Shown: in pieces, positions 1-7,408 of the stretch | Position numbering within the stretch: the stretch's first letter is position 1 | Layout: each line of letters opens with the position of its first letter | From: Flavisolibacter sp. | GTDB taxonomy: Bacteria; Bacteroidota; Bacteroidia; Chitinophagales; Chitinophagaceae | DNA length: 8,156 bases | Direction of reading: 5' to 3' | NCBI GenBank assembly: GCA_013695175.1 | Contig: JACDAZ010000490.1 | Coordinates: 1 to 8,156 of the forward strand | Translations under genes and position numbers: made by a program | The notes under the pieces: generated by a model | Seen by the model: the letters and a program-made list of their open reading frames with translations, nothing else | Database searches by the model: none | Told to the model about the DNA's origin: nothing

Positions 1-1191
1 GTGTGTGGTGGTTGCCAGTGGCAAATGTTGCCCTACGAAAAGCAATTACAGTACAAGCAGCAACAGGTTTATGATAATTTAACAAGAATTGGAAAGGTTT
101 TATTGCCCGAACTTTCACCCATTGCAGGTGCTGATCAAACACGCTTTTACAGAAACAAACTTGAATATACTTTTAGTACAAAACAATTTTTACCTGCCGG
201 AAGTTTTAATAAAGAGGATAAAGAACAAACTTTTAAGAATGTAGTTGGATTTCATGCCAAAGGTTTTTTTGATAAAATAGTGGATATTCAAAAATGCTGG
301 TTACAGGAAGATCTCACCAATTCTATCAGGAACAGCGTTCGTCAATTTGCTTATGAAAATAACGTTTCCTTTTATGATATAAGAGAGCACAAAGGTGTTT
401 TAAGAACTATGCAGGTAAGAATAGGTACAACCGGCGAAGTAATGGTAAATCTTGTTTTTGGAGATAACGCATCGAAAGCAACGGATAAAATTCTCAACTT
501 TATCAGTGATAGTTTTCCGCAAATAACCAGTCTTTTGTATACCGTCAATTTAAAGAAAAATGATTCTATGCACGACCTGCAACCGCAGTTGTTCAAGGGT
601 AAAGATCATATCCTTGAAAAGCTGACAACCGGAGTTGAAGGCGATGAATATTTATTTAAGATCGGACCAAAATCTTTTTTTCAAACCAACACTTACCAGG
701 CCGAAAAGCTTTATAGAATAACAAAACATTTTGCAGAACTGGATGGATCACAAATATTATACGATCTATATTGCGGAACCGGAAGCATTGGAATATTTTG
801 CAGCAGTGGAGCCGGTAAAATAATTGGCGTTGATGTTATTGAAGCTGCAATAGAGGATGCTAAAGAAAATGCAAAGATCAATCATATCGATCATGCGCAA
901 TTCTTTACCGGTGATGTATTAGAAGTTTGTAATGATGCTTTTTTTGAAGCTCATGGTAAACCAGATGTAATTATTACCGATCCGCCTCGGGCGGGAATGC
1001 ATGAAAAATTGGTTCAGAAAATTCTTGACATGCAGTCGCCTGTTGTAGTTTATGTAAGTTGTAATCCGGCTACACAGGCAAGAGACTTACATTTGCTTGA
1101 TGAGAAATATAGTGTTACAAAAGTGCAGCCGGTAGACATGTTTCCTCATACACATCACATTGAAAACATTGTGCAGCTGAAATTAAAATAG
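1..1191 (+). CDS. rlmD: 23S rRNA (uracil-C5)-methyltransferase, RlmD/RumA family, 5' end outside window
   Basis: SAM-dependent methylation of a uridine C5 in 23S rRNA (U1939 in E. coli), with an iron-sulfur cluster assisting RNA binding. Residues are counted from the first codon in the window. Cluster cysteines C2 and C5 lie in CGGC, with a third at C99. The family's first cysteine should sit six residues before C2, so it is off the window, as is the N-terminal TRAM domain. The GTG at position 1 is therefore an internal Val codon, and roughly 75-80 residues are missing by comparison with E. coli RumA. The SAM-binding loop YCGTGSIG is at 257-264, DPPRAG at 327-332, the catalytic Cys354 in VSCNP, and the probable general base Glu388 in HHIEN. 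All visible catalytic parts are intact. RlmCD-type paralogs with a different target uridine are possible, so the exact site is inferred. The next gene starts 5 bases after the stop, which suggests co-transcription. Confidence 0.93.
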   Translation: MCGGCQWQMLPYEKQLQYKQQQVYDNLTRIGKVLLPELSPIAGADQTRFYRNKLEYTFSTKQFLPAGSFNKEDKEQTFKNVVGFHAKGFFDKIVDIQKCWLQEDLTNSIRNSVRQFAYENNVSFYDIREHKGVLRTMQVRIGTTGEVMVNLVFGDNASKATDKILNFISDSFPQITSLLYTVNLKKNDSMHDLQPQLFKGKDHILEKLTTGVEGDEYLFKIGPKSFFQTNTYQAEKLYRITKHFAELDGSQILYDLYCGTGSIGIFCSSGAGKIIGVDVIEAAIEDAKENAKINHIDHAQFFTGDVLEVCNDAFFEAHGKPDVIITDPPRAGMHEKLVQKILDMQSPVVVYVSCNPATQARDLHLLDEKYSVTKVQPVDMFPHTHHIENIVQLKLK

Positions 1192-1196
1192 ATTGA

Positions 1197-1883
1197 ATGG
1201 CAGAATTTAAATTCACAAGACCGAATAGTTTTCCTCCTATTGTAAAAAACCTGATCATCATAAATGTTTTGGTTTTTTTGGGACAGCTTTCTTTAACACA
1301 GTTTCAGTTTACAGAAAGAATAATGTTGTATCCTGTAAAACATCCTGAGTTTGCACCTTACCAGGTTGCTACTCATATGTTTGCCCATGCACCAAATATG
1401 CTCTTTCATATTTTGTTCAACATGTTTGCGCTTTGGATGTTTGGGCGGGTATTGGAAAATGTATGGGGACCAAAACGGTTTCTTTTATTTTACCTTGCTT
1501 GCGGGGTGGGAGCAGCTTTTGCTCACCTGGCAGTTCAATATATTACATGGGAGCAAATGGAAGCGGCTTATGCTGCCGGTAACCTGGCTAAAGCGCAAAG
1601 TTATGCTGCCTCCTTAGGTCCGGCCCTTGGGGCTTCCGGGGCTGTAATGGGTATTTTCGCAGCCTTTGCATATTTATTTCCAAATACAGAACTCTTTCTT
1701 ATGTTTATTCCATTTCCTATAAAGGCAAAATGGCTGGTTTTGGGTCTGGCAGCATTTGATCTTTTGGGGGGTGTGGCTAAATTTAGTACAGGAATAGCCC
1801 ATTTTGCCCACCTGGGTGGGGCGGTCACCGGGTTTATTATTGTGTTAATTTGGAATAAATCCAGCCGCAGAAGATTTTATTAG
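1197..1883 (+). CDS. Rhomboid family intramembrane serine protease (first of two)
   Basis: Polytopic inner-membrane serine protease that cuts transmembrane segments of other proteins; the substrate is unknown. The 228 residues fit the six-helix core: TM1 about 15-33, TM2 66-85, TM3 95-116, TM4 145-161, TM5 176-192, TM6 199-219. The catalytic dyad is Ser147 in GASGAVMG and His205 in AHLGGAVTG. His71 and Asn75 (HILFN) match the oxyanion-site His and Asn of GlpG. Between TM3 and TM4 lies a hydrophilic, Ala-rich loop (about 117-144) that probably forms a helix outside the membrane. The C-terminus is short and basic (KSSRRRFY), consistent with a cytoplasmic end. The ATG at 1197 is 5 bases past the rlmD stop with no Shine-Dalgarno sequence, as is normal for Bacteroidota. 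A second, differently built rhomboid follows after 30 bases. The family call is firm; the biological role is not known. Confidence 0.95.
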   Translation: MAEFKFTRPNSFPPIVKNLIIINVLVFLGQLSLTQFQFTERIMLYPVKHPEFAPYQVATHMFAHAPNMLFHILFNMFALWMFGRVLENVWGPKRFLLFYLACGVGAAFAHLAVQYITWEQMEAAYAAGNLAKAQSYAASLGPALGASGAVMGIFAAFAYLFPNTELFLMFIPFPIKAKWLVLGLAAFDLLGGVAKFSTGIAHFAHLGGAVTGFIIVLIWNKSSRRRFY

Positions 1884-1897
1884 CATTTATGGTTTTG

Positions 1898-1905
1898 TAA
1901 TTTTA
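1898..1905 (+). promoter_or_regulatory. Weak candidate Bacteroidota -7 box before the second rhomboid
   Basis: TAATTTTA matches TAnnTTTG at all but the last position. It has a TTTT 19 bases upstream (1875-1878) where the -33 TTTG is expected, and ends 8 bases before the ATG at 1914. The gap between the rhomboid genes is only 30 bases, and the -33 part lies in the end of the first gene. In such AT-rich DNA this could be chance. If real, it would let the second rhomboid be expressed apart from the first. Confidence 0.22.
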
Positions 1906-1913
1906 GTGAACCT

Positions 1914-2840
1914 ATGAGTTATTACCAACAAAGAAACAGGAACAGGTTAGGCATAGGACAGGATGGGAATGCCTTAACTATGCTTATTGCAATTATACTG
2001 GTTGCTTTTGTTTTATTAGCATTTATAAAGGTTATCTATTATTTCACCTACGGCACACAGGGCTTGGAAATTTATCAAAATCAAATTTTGAGTTGGGTAT
2101 CCCTTCCGGCTCATTTACCTACATTTTTTACAAGACCATGGACATTGATTACTCATTTTTTTGTTCATGACGGTGTATGGCATCTTATAGCCAACCTTAT
2201 ATGGTTGTGGGCATTTGGTCATATTCTGCAAAGCCTTTCAGGTAACAGTAAAATCATTCCCATTTTTTTATACGGAGCTTTTGCAGGGGCTTTTATGTAC
2301 ATGCTTTCTTACAACCTTATTCCTGCTTTAAAAGAATATCTTTTGGTTTCAACAGCAGTTGGTGCTTCTGCCGGTATTATGGCTATAGCTATTGCTACTA
2401 CTATGATGGCACCGGGTTACCGCATTTTTCCTATGTTAAATGGCGGCATTCCATTGTGGGTCATCACCATGATTTTTGTAATTATTGACCTGGCTACTAT
2501 ACCTTACAATAACCCTGGTGGACACATTGCGCATTTAGCAGGTGCCGGTATGGGTGCATTATTTGCTTTTCAATGGCGCCGTGGTAACGACTGGTCATTA
2601 TGGATAAATAATTTTTTTGAGTGGGTAAATAACCTTTTTAATCCTGATAAACCAAAAAGAGCAAAAGTTATTAAAAGCCAGCTTTTCTATAAAGGCAATA
2701 CTCCTCCCTATAAAAAAACTTCCGGCATCACACAGCAACGTATAGACGATATTTTAGATAAAATAAACCAAAAAGGTTATGATACCTTATCGCAGGAGGA
2801 GAAAGATATTTTGAAGCGTGCAAGTAAGGAAGATTTGTAA
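1914..2840 (+). CDS. Rhomboid family intramembrane serine protease with C-terminal helical domain (second of two)
   Basis: A second rhomboid, 308 residues, only distantly similar to its neighbour, so not a recent duplication. An N-terminal tail of about 20 polar residues precedes TM1 (about 22-45). The GlpG-like His90 and Asn94 are in WHLIAN. The catalytic Ser152 is in GASAG and His207 in HIAHLAGAGMG, so the dyad is complete. After TM6 (about 203-221) comes a linker rich in Trp, Asn, Lys and Pro (about 222-268). A short helical module follows at about 272-306 (RIDDILDKINQKGYDTL and a Lys/Glu-rich end); I recognise this as the DUF6576-type tail often attached to Bacteroidota rhomboids. The tail is most likely cytoplasmic and may recruit a partner, which is inference. 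The ATG at 1914 is the only good start. The following EEP gene begins 9 bases after the stop, so the two are probably one transcript. Confidence 0.94.
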   Translation: MSYYQQRNRNRLGIGQDGNALTMLIAIILVAFVLLAFIKVIYYFTYGTQGLEIYQNQILSWVSLPAHLPTFFTRPWTLITHFFVHDGVWHLIANLIWLWAFGHILQSLSGNSKIIPIFLYGAFAGAFMYMLSYNLIPALKEYLLVSTAVGASAGIMAIAIATTMMAPGYRIFPMLNGGIPLWVITMIFVIIDLATIPYNNPGGHIAHLAGAGMGALFAFQWRRGNDWSLWINNFFEWVNNLFNPDKPKRAKVIKSQLFYKGNTPPYKKTSGITQQRIDDILDKINQKGYDTLSQEEKDILKRASKEDL

Positions 2841-2849
2841 ATTGCACTA

Positions 2850-3989
2850 ATGGCTATAAAACTAAGGCTGCTTACAAAGAGGATCTTTATTTTCTTTAAT
2901 ATTCTTGCTGCGGTAGTTTTTCTTCTCGCCTGTTTAGCTCCTTACCTTAATCCAAAAGACTGGTGGTACTTTCAATTACTTGGATTAGGCTTCGCAGTAG
3001 TTTTTATCATGATGGTGCTCTTTTTTATCTTCTGGTTATTCTTTAAACCCCGTTACATCTTTATTTCACTTATACCACTTTTAATTGGCTGGAAAAGCAT
3101 TTCGGTTCTTTTTGCCTTTAACTCCCCTGCAAGATTTAATTATAATAAGCCCGATGATGTTTTGAGAGTGATTAGCTGGAATGTTGCCAGGTTTGTAGAA
3201 TGGAAAAGAAATAACAATAAGGGAAGCCAGACACGGTTAAAAATGATGGACCTGATAAAAGATCAAAATGCAGATGTTGTTTGTTTGCAGGAATTTTTTC
3301 ATTCAACTGATTCTGTATACCATGATAATCTTAACTATGTAATGGGCAATTTAGGATATCCTTATTTTTATTACTCCTGGGATGATGATGGTGACAGGCA
3401 ATGGGTGGGTCAGGCTATCTTTTCCCGGCATCCTATTATAGATAGTGGTATGATACGGTACCCGCGTCCAGGTATGCCCGAAGCACTTATTCATGCCGAT
3501 GTTGTTTTTAATAATGATACAGTACGTTTTTATACTACACACCTGCAATCAGTAAAATTTGGAAAAGAAGAATACAGAAGCCTGGAAAAAATAAGAAACA
3601 GGGAGGACAGTATCCTTCAAAGCTCCAGAAATGTATTTTCTAAATTAAAGAGAGGCTTCCAGTTAAGGGCTCAGCAGGCAGATATTGCAAAAGAAATTAC
3701 AACTAACAGCCCGTATCCATTCATATTTACCGGCGATTTAAATGATGTTCCTAATTCCTATACTTATTTTACTATAAGGGGTTTAAATACACAGGATGCA
3801 TTTTTGAAAAAAGGCTTTGGTATTGGCAGAACTTATTCAGCACTTTCACCCACATTGCGCATTGATTTTATTTTGCCTACACGTGAATTTTCGGTTTTAC
3901 AATTCAATACCATCATGAAAAACTATTCCGATCATTATATGCTGGTAGCAGATATTCAATTAAGAAAGGACAGTACAGGTACAAAATAA
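2850..3989 (+). CDS. Membrane-anchored endonuclease/exonuclease/phosphatase (EEP) family protein
   Basis: A DNase I/exonuclease III-fold phosphodiesterase domain behind a membrane anchor; 379 residues. Three hydrophobic segments (about 11-30, 41-65 and 68-90) precede the catalytic domain (about 104-372). With the basic N-terminus inside, three passes would put the domain in the periplasm. The expected EEP residues are all there: Asn111 in SWNVARF, Glu148 in CLQEFF (metal ligand), His231 in TTHLQS, Asp296 and Asn298 in TGDLND, Asp339 in RIDFIL, and Asp361-His362 in YSDHY. The protein should therefore be catalytically active. Members of this superfamily cut nucleic acids, phosphoinositides, sphingolipids or other phosphodiesters, and the substrate here cannot be told from sequence. 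The gene lies 9 bases behind the second rhomboid and 60 bases ahead of cysS, so it is probably the last gene of the rlmD-rhomboid cluster. Confidence 0.9.
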   Translation: MAIKLRLLTKRIFIFFNILAAVVFLLACLAPYLNPKDWWYFQLLGLGFAVVFIMMVLFFIFWLFFKPRYIFISLIPLLIGWKSISVLFAFNSPARFNYNKPDDVLRVISWNVARFVEWKRNNNKGSQTRLKMMDLIKDQNADVVCLQEFFHSTDSVYHDNLNYVMGNLGYPYFYYSWDDDGDRQWVGQAIFSRHPIIDSGMIRYPRPGMPEALIHADVVFNNDTVRFYTTHLQSVKFGKEEYRSLEKIRNREDSILQSSRNVFSKLKRGFQLRAQQADIAKEITTNSPYPFIFTGDLNDVPNSYTYFTIRGLNTQDAFLKKGFGIGRTYSALSPTLRIDFILPTREFSVLQFNTIMKNYSDHYMLVADIQLRKDSTGTK

Positions 3990-4012
3990 TCTCTTCCCCG
4001 CTAGTATTAATG

Positions 4013-4043
4013 TTTTACTATAAACAGCTTTGGTATTACTTTG
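4013..4043 (+). promoter_or_regulatory. Candidate Bacteroidota-type promoter for cysS
   Basis: A -7-like box TTACTTTG (4036-4043; consensus TAnnTTTG, one mismatch) has TTTT (4013-4016; consensus TTTG, one mismatch) exactly 19 bases upstream, the usual spacing for the primary sigma factor of this phylum. The box ends 6 bases before the cysS ATG, so the transcript would have almost no leader. The 60-base gap between the EEP gene and cysS is the largest between plus-strand genes before 7174, which fits a new transcription unit. No strong hairpin terminator is visible upstream, so read-through from the EEP gene remains possible. Confidence 0.45.
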
Positions 4044-4049
4044 CATACT

Positions 4050-5570
4050 ATGAGCAGGTTAAAAATCTATAACTCTTATATAAGGGATAAGGAAGAATTT
4101 AAACCTTTAGTGGAAGGGCATGTTGGTATGTATGTATGCGGACCCACTGTTAGTGGTGAAAGTCATCTTGGACATGCAAGACCATATATAACCTTTGATG
4201 TTATTTACAGATACCTGGTTCATCTTGGATATAAAGTAAGATATGTAAGAAACATTACTGATGCAGGGCATTTTGAAGAAGAAGGCCGTAAAGCAGAAGA
4301 TAAAATTTCAAAAAAAGCACAGATAGAAAAGCTGGAACCCATGGAACTGGTTCAAAAATATACTAACCTTTTTCATTGGGCTATGAATGAATTTAATTGT
4401 ATTCCTCCTTCAATAGAGCCCACTGCTACGGGCCATATTGTTGAACAAATAAGCATGATTGAAAAAATCATTGAGGAAGGGTATGCATATGTAATGAATG
4501 GCAGTGTATATTTTGACGTTAAAAAATATGCCGATAAATACGAATATGGTAAACTTAGCGGCCGTGTAATTGATGATTTACTGGAAACAACACGTGACCT
4601 GGAAGGGCAGGAGGAAAAAAGAAATAAAACAGATTTTGCACTATGGAAAGCAGCACCGCCTGAGCATATTATGCGTTGGAAAAGCCCATGGGGCGAAGGC
4701 TTTCCCGGTTGGCATATAGAATGTTCAGCCATGAGTGCTAAATACCTGGGTGTTCAATTTGATATTCATGGAGGTGGAATGGATCTTCTGTTTCCTCATC
4801 ATGAAAGCGAGATTGCACAAAGCACCATCTGTAATCATACATCACCTGTACGTTATTGGATTCATAATAACATGATTACACTGAACGGCAGAAAAATGGG
4901 AAAAAGCTATAACAATGATATCAAATTAACAGAGTTGTTTAGTGGTGATCATCACTTACTTGAGAAGGGTTATTCTCCCATGGCTGTACGTTTTTTTATT
5001 TTGCAAACTCATTACAGAAGTACACTTGATTTTAGCAATGAAGCATTGCAGGCAGCAGAAAAAGGATTAAAAAGATTAATGGAAGCTTATGAATGGTTGC
5101 AGGAGTTAAAAATTGATGGTACCAAAGTAGAAAAACATGAATTGGAAATAGATTCAGATTCCAATGAAAATCCTGATGGAAAAGTGAAAAGACTTTTAGC
5201 AGAAATGGATGATTTTATGAATGATGATTTTAGTACAGCAAGAGTTTTAGCCAATATGTTTGAGCTGGTACCAATCATTAATTCAATAAAGGATAAGGTA
5301 AATGATGCTGAAACTTTATCAACTGCAACATTTCAACATCTGCAGCAGAAAATGAAAATATTTGTAGAAGATATTTTTGGATTAAAGTCCGAAGCCGGAA
5401 AAGGAGATACTAAATTAAAAGGTGTCATTGAAATTCTTCTTGACCTTAGGAAAGAGTCAAGAGCAAGAAAAGACTGGATGACATCAGATAAAATAAGAAA
5501 TCAATTACTTGAACTGGGCGTAGTTGTAAAGGATGAAAAGGACGGAGCGATGAGTTACACTTTTGCCTGA
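4050..5570 (+). CDS. cysS: Cysteinyl-tRNA synthetase
   Basis: Class I aminoacyl-tRNA synthetase that activates cysteine with ATP and charges tRNA-Cys in the cytoplasm; 506 residues. The ATG at 4050 gives MSRLKIYNS, the normal N-terminus of the family; a TTG 9 bases upstream (4041) is in frame but overlaps the putative -7 box, so I rejected it. The HIGH-type motif is HLGH at 39-42. The KMSKS-type loop is KMGKS at 282-286, a variant I recall as usual in this phylum. The zinc ligands that discriminate cysteine are C30, C225, H250 and E254, with the same 25- and 4-residue spacing as in the E. coli enzyme (C209, H234, E238). The helical DALR-type domain covers about 375-445 and the C-terminal anticodon-binding part follows. 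Nothing is broken. The gene is probably co-transcribed with the amidohydrolase gene 13 bases downstream, although no functional link is evident. Confidence 0.97.
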   Translation: MSRLKIYNSYIRDKEEFKPLVEGHVGMYVCGPTVSGESHLGHARPYITFDVIYRYLVHLGYKVRYVRNITDAGHFEEEGRKAEDKISKKAQIEKLEPMELVQKYTNLFHWAMNEFNCIPPSIEPTATGHIVEQISMIEKIIEEGYAYVMNGSVYFDVKKYADKYEYGKLSGRVIDDLLETTRDLEGQEEKRNKTDFALWKAAPPEHIMRWKSPWGEGFPGWHIECSAMSAKYLGVQFDIHGGGMDLLFPHHESEIAQSTICNHTSPVRYWIHNNMITLNGRKMGKSYNNDIKLTELFSGDHHLLEKGYSPMAVRFFILQTHYRSTLDFSNEALQAAEKGLKRLMEAYEWLQELKIDGTKVEKHELEIDSDSNENPDGKVKRLLAEMDDFMNDDFSTARVLANMFELVPIINSIKDKVNDAETLSTATFQHLQQKMKIFVEDIFGLKSEAGKGDTKLKGVIEILLDLRKESRARKDWMTSDKIRNQLLELGVVVKDEKDGAMSYTFA

Positions 5571-5583
5571 TCTAAAAAATAAA

Positions 5584-7173
5584 ATGCTTATGCGTATCAC
5601 ACTAATCACCGGGTTTATTTTTTCTTTTTTCTTTTCATTTTCGCAGGTAAAAAAAGCTCCGGAGGTAAAAGAAGGTGAAGGTCCTTTTCCTCAATTAATA
5701 ATAAGAGGAGTAACACTAATAAACGGTACAGGTGCGCCTCCCATTGGTCCTATGGATATTGTTGTGGAAAACAACAGGATCAAATCCATTCATAATGTTG
5801 GGGCGCCGGGTGTGGCAATAAAACAATCAGCCAGGCCTGCATTAAAAGATGGTGGTAAAGAATTGAATGCAGAAGGTATGTACCTGCTACCGGGTTTTGT
5901 AGATATGCATGGTCACATAGGTGGTAGCGAACAAGGTGCAGATGCTGAATATGTCTTTAAATTATGGATGGCACATGGTATTACCACTGTCAGGGATCCT
6001 TCTGCCGGCAATGGGCTGGATTGGGTGCTTGATCAAAAAAAGAAAAGTGAGCAAAATTTAATAACGGCGCCACGCATAAAAGCATATACTGCTTTTGGTA
6101 TGGGTGCCAGGGAACCTATAGCCACACCAGAGCAGGCAATAACATGGGTAAGAGAAAATGCCAAAAAAGGCGCTGATGGAATCAAGTTTTTTGGTGCTGC
6201 ACCTTCTATTATGAAGGCTGCAATGGAAGAAAATAAAAAGTTGGGGTTAAGATCTGCCATGCACCATGCACAAATGGATGTGGCCAGATGGAATGTATTG
6301 CATAGTGCAAGGGCTGGACTTACTTCTATGGAACATTGGTATGGTTTGCCTGAAGCATTATTTGAAAATCAAACGGTGCAACAATATCCATTAGATTATA
6401 ATTATGCCAACGAGCAGCATCGTTTTGAACAAGCAGGTAAGTTATGGAAGCAGGCAGCAAAGCCAGGCAGTGAACATTGGAATAAGGTAATGAATGAACT
6501 ACTTTCTCTTGATTTTACACTTGATCCAACTTTTAATATTTACGAAGCCAACCGCGACCTGATGCGGGCACGAAGGGCAGAATGGCATGAAGAATATACC
6601 ATGCCTTCTCTTTGGAAGTTTTATGAACCAAGCCGTGTTGCACATGGTTCTTACTGGCATAGCTGGGGTACAGAACAGGAAGTGAACTGGAAGGAAAACT
6701 ACAGGCTATGGATGCAGTTTGTAAATGAATATAAGAACCGTGGTGGCAGGGTAACTGTTGGAACCGATGCCGGTTTTATCTACCAGTTGTATGGCTTCTC
6801 TTATCCACGGGAGATGGAACTTTTACGTGAAGCAGGCTTTCATCCGCTGGAAGTAATACGAAGTGCAACTTTAAATGGTGCGCAGGCTTTAGGAATGGAA
6901 AAAGAAATAGGAAGTATTGAAATAGGTAAGCTGGCTGATTTGGTTATTATTGATGCCAATCCATTAGAAAATCTGCAGGTATTATATGGAACAGGCGCTA
7001 TCTATCTAAATGAAAAAAATGAAGTTGTTCGTAAAGGTGGCGTTGTGTATACTGTAAAAGATGGTATTATCTATGATGCTAAAAAACTGTTAGGTGATGT
7101 TAGAAAGATGGTAGCAGAAGAAAAATCAAAATCAGGTTTTAAAATTGTGCAGCCGGGTTTGAAGCAATTTTAA
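5584..7173 (+). CDS. Secreted metal-dependent amidohydrolase (imidazolonepropionase-like family)
   Basis: Metal-dependent TIM-barrel hydrolase, probably periplasmic. I chose the ATG at 5584 (529 residues); an ATG at 5590 is equally possible, and a TTG at 5563 inside cysS would spoil the signal peptide. The N-terminus has a short basic start, a Phe-rich core and a likely signal peptidase I site at SFS|QVKK (about 21|22); there is no lipobox. A beta-sandwich segment (about 37-100) precedes the barrel. The metal site shows H109-x-H111 (DMHGH), Lys201 (GIKFF, probable carboxylated bridge), H227/H228 (MHH), H251 (MEHW) and the catalytic D395 (GTDAG). The C-terminal module ends with GKLADLVIID (about 448-457). 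Between H251 and D395 lie about 140 residues rich in Trp, Tyr and charge, longer than I expect for a compact amidohydrolase; they may form a substrate lid. Related enzymes include imidazolonepropionases and Xaa-Arg/Lys dipeptidases; the substrate is not predictable. Confidence 0.9.
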   Translation: MLMRITLITGFIFSFFFSFSQVKKAPEVKEGEGPFPQLIIRGVTLINGTGAPPIGPMDIVVENNRIKSIHNVGAPGVAIKQSARPALKDGGKELNAEGMYLLPGFVDMHGHIGGSEQGADAEYVFKLWMAHGITTVRDPSAGNGLDWVLDQKKKSEQNLITAPRIKAYTAFGMGAREPIATPEQAITWVRENAKKGADGIKFFGAAPSIMKAAMEENKKLGLRSAMHHAQMDVARWNVLHSARAGLTSMEHWYGLPEALFENQTVQQYPLDYNYANEQHRFEQAGKLWKQAAKPGSEHWNKVMNELLSLDFTLDPTFNIYEANRDLMRARRAEWHEEYTMPSLWKFYEPSRVAHGSYWHSWGTEQEVNWKENYRLWMQFVNEYKNRGGRVTVGTDAGFIYQLYGFSYPREMELLREAGFHPLEVIRSATLNGAQALGMEKEIGSIEIGKLADLVIIDANPLENLQVLYGTGAIYLNEKNEVVRKGGVVYTVKDGIIYDAKKLLGDVRKMVAEEKSKSGFKIVQPGLKQF

Positions 7174-7175
7174 AT

Positions 7176-7340
7176 TTATTTATCAGGATTATGAAGGTTA
7201 CGTTTGATTTCAAAAAATAAAAAACCTAAAAAAATGATTGCTATAAAACCAAGAATTATAAATAACAGAATTTGACGGAAGCCAAGTGGCTTTAAAAGGG
7301 TAAATAGTTCAATCATAATAAAGGATATTATTAGCAACAT
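7176..7340 (-). CDS. Small hydrophobic membrane peptide, hypothetical
   Basis: An uninterrupted 54-codon frame read on the minus strand from ATG (7340-7338) to TAA (7178-7176). It begins MLLIISFIMIELFTLLKPLG, then FRQ, then a strongly hydrophobic stretch (about residues 24-43, QILLFIILGFIAIIFLG), and ends in a polar basic tail (EIKRNLHNPDK). This is the layout of a small membrane protein with one clear transmembrane helix and possibly a second N-terminal one. An internal ATG at 7316-7314 would give a 46-residue form (MIELFTLL) with a single helix. The stop lies 2 bases from the amidohydrolase stop, tail to tail, so the frame fills the gap without overlapping a gene. I do not recognise a family. 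AT-rich DNA readily yields Phe/Ile/Leu-rich frames, so chance cannot be excluded, but the clean polar ends and the exact fit favour a real gene. Confidence 0.5.
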   Translation of the reverse strand: MLLIISFIMIELFTLLKPLGFRQILLFIILGFIAIIFLGFLFFEIKRNLHNPDK

Positions 7341-7408
7341 CTTTAATGCCTGATTTTTTATAACCTAGTGTTTCTCATGAAAATATTGTTGTATTTATTA
7401 TAACTTAG
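7341..7408. other. Divergent intergenic gap, possible promoters for both flanking small genes
   Basis: This 68-base AT-rich gap lies between the minus-strand small membrane frame and the plus-strand DUF6370-type gene. TAACTTAG (7401-7408) matches TAnnTTTG with one mismatch and directly precedes the TTG start at 7409, but no convincing -33 element accompanies it. It also holds a 9-codon frame, ATG 7377 to TAA 7403, coding for M-K-I-L-L-Y-L-L, which ends 5 bases before the TTG. No hairpin terminator or riboswitch-like structure is evident. Confidence 0.25.

Noticed and set aside
1..3. GTG at position 1 as the real start of the methyltransferase
   Set aside because: The first iron-sulfur cysteine and the TRAM domain expected upstream are missing, so the codon is internal and the gene is cut by the window edge.
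1875..2026. 16-base exact direct repeat TTTTATTAGCATTTAT at 1875-1890 and 2011-2026
   Set aside because: AT-rich, one copy at the end of the first rhomboid gene and one coding for TM1 of the second. No flanking similarity or target-site pattern; most likely chance.
4373..4732. 119-codon minus-strand open frame opposite cysS
   Set aside because: It lies fully inside the intact cysS gene, shows no recognisable domain, and is a by-product of codon use on the coding strand. The same holds for the minus-strand frames at 372-596, 1601-1828, 3351-3548, 5087-5278, 6033-6260 and 7405-7614 and the plus-strand frame at 1351-1617.
5563..5583. TTG at 5563 as the amidohydrolase start, overlapping cysS by 8 bases
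   Set aside because: It would add a polar stretch (MPDLKNK) before the signal peptide; the ATG at 5584 or 5590 gives a normal one without overlap.
7279..7292. Short hairpin AAGCCA-AG-TGGCTT, considered as a terminator of the amidohydrolase gene
   Set aside because: Only a 6-bp stem, about 105 bases past the stop, with no T-run after it on either strand, and it lies inside the small minus-strand reading frame.
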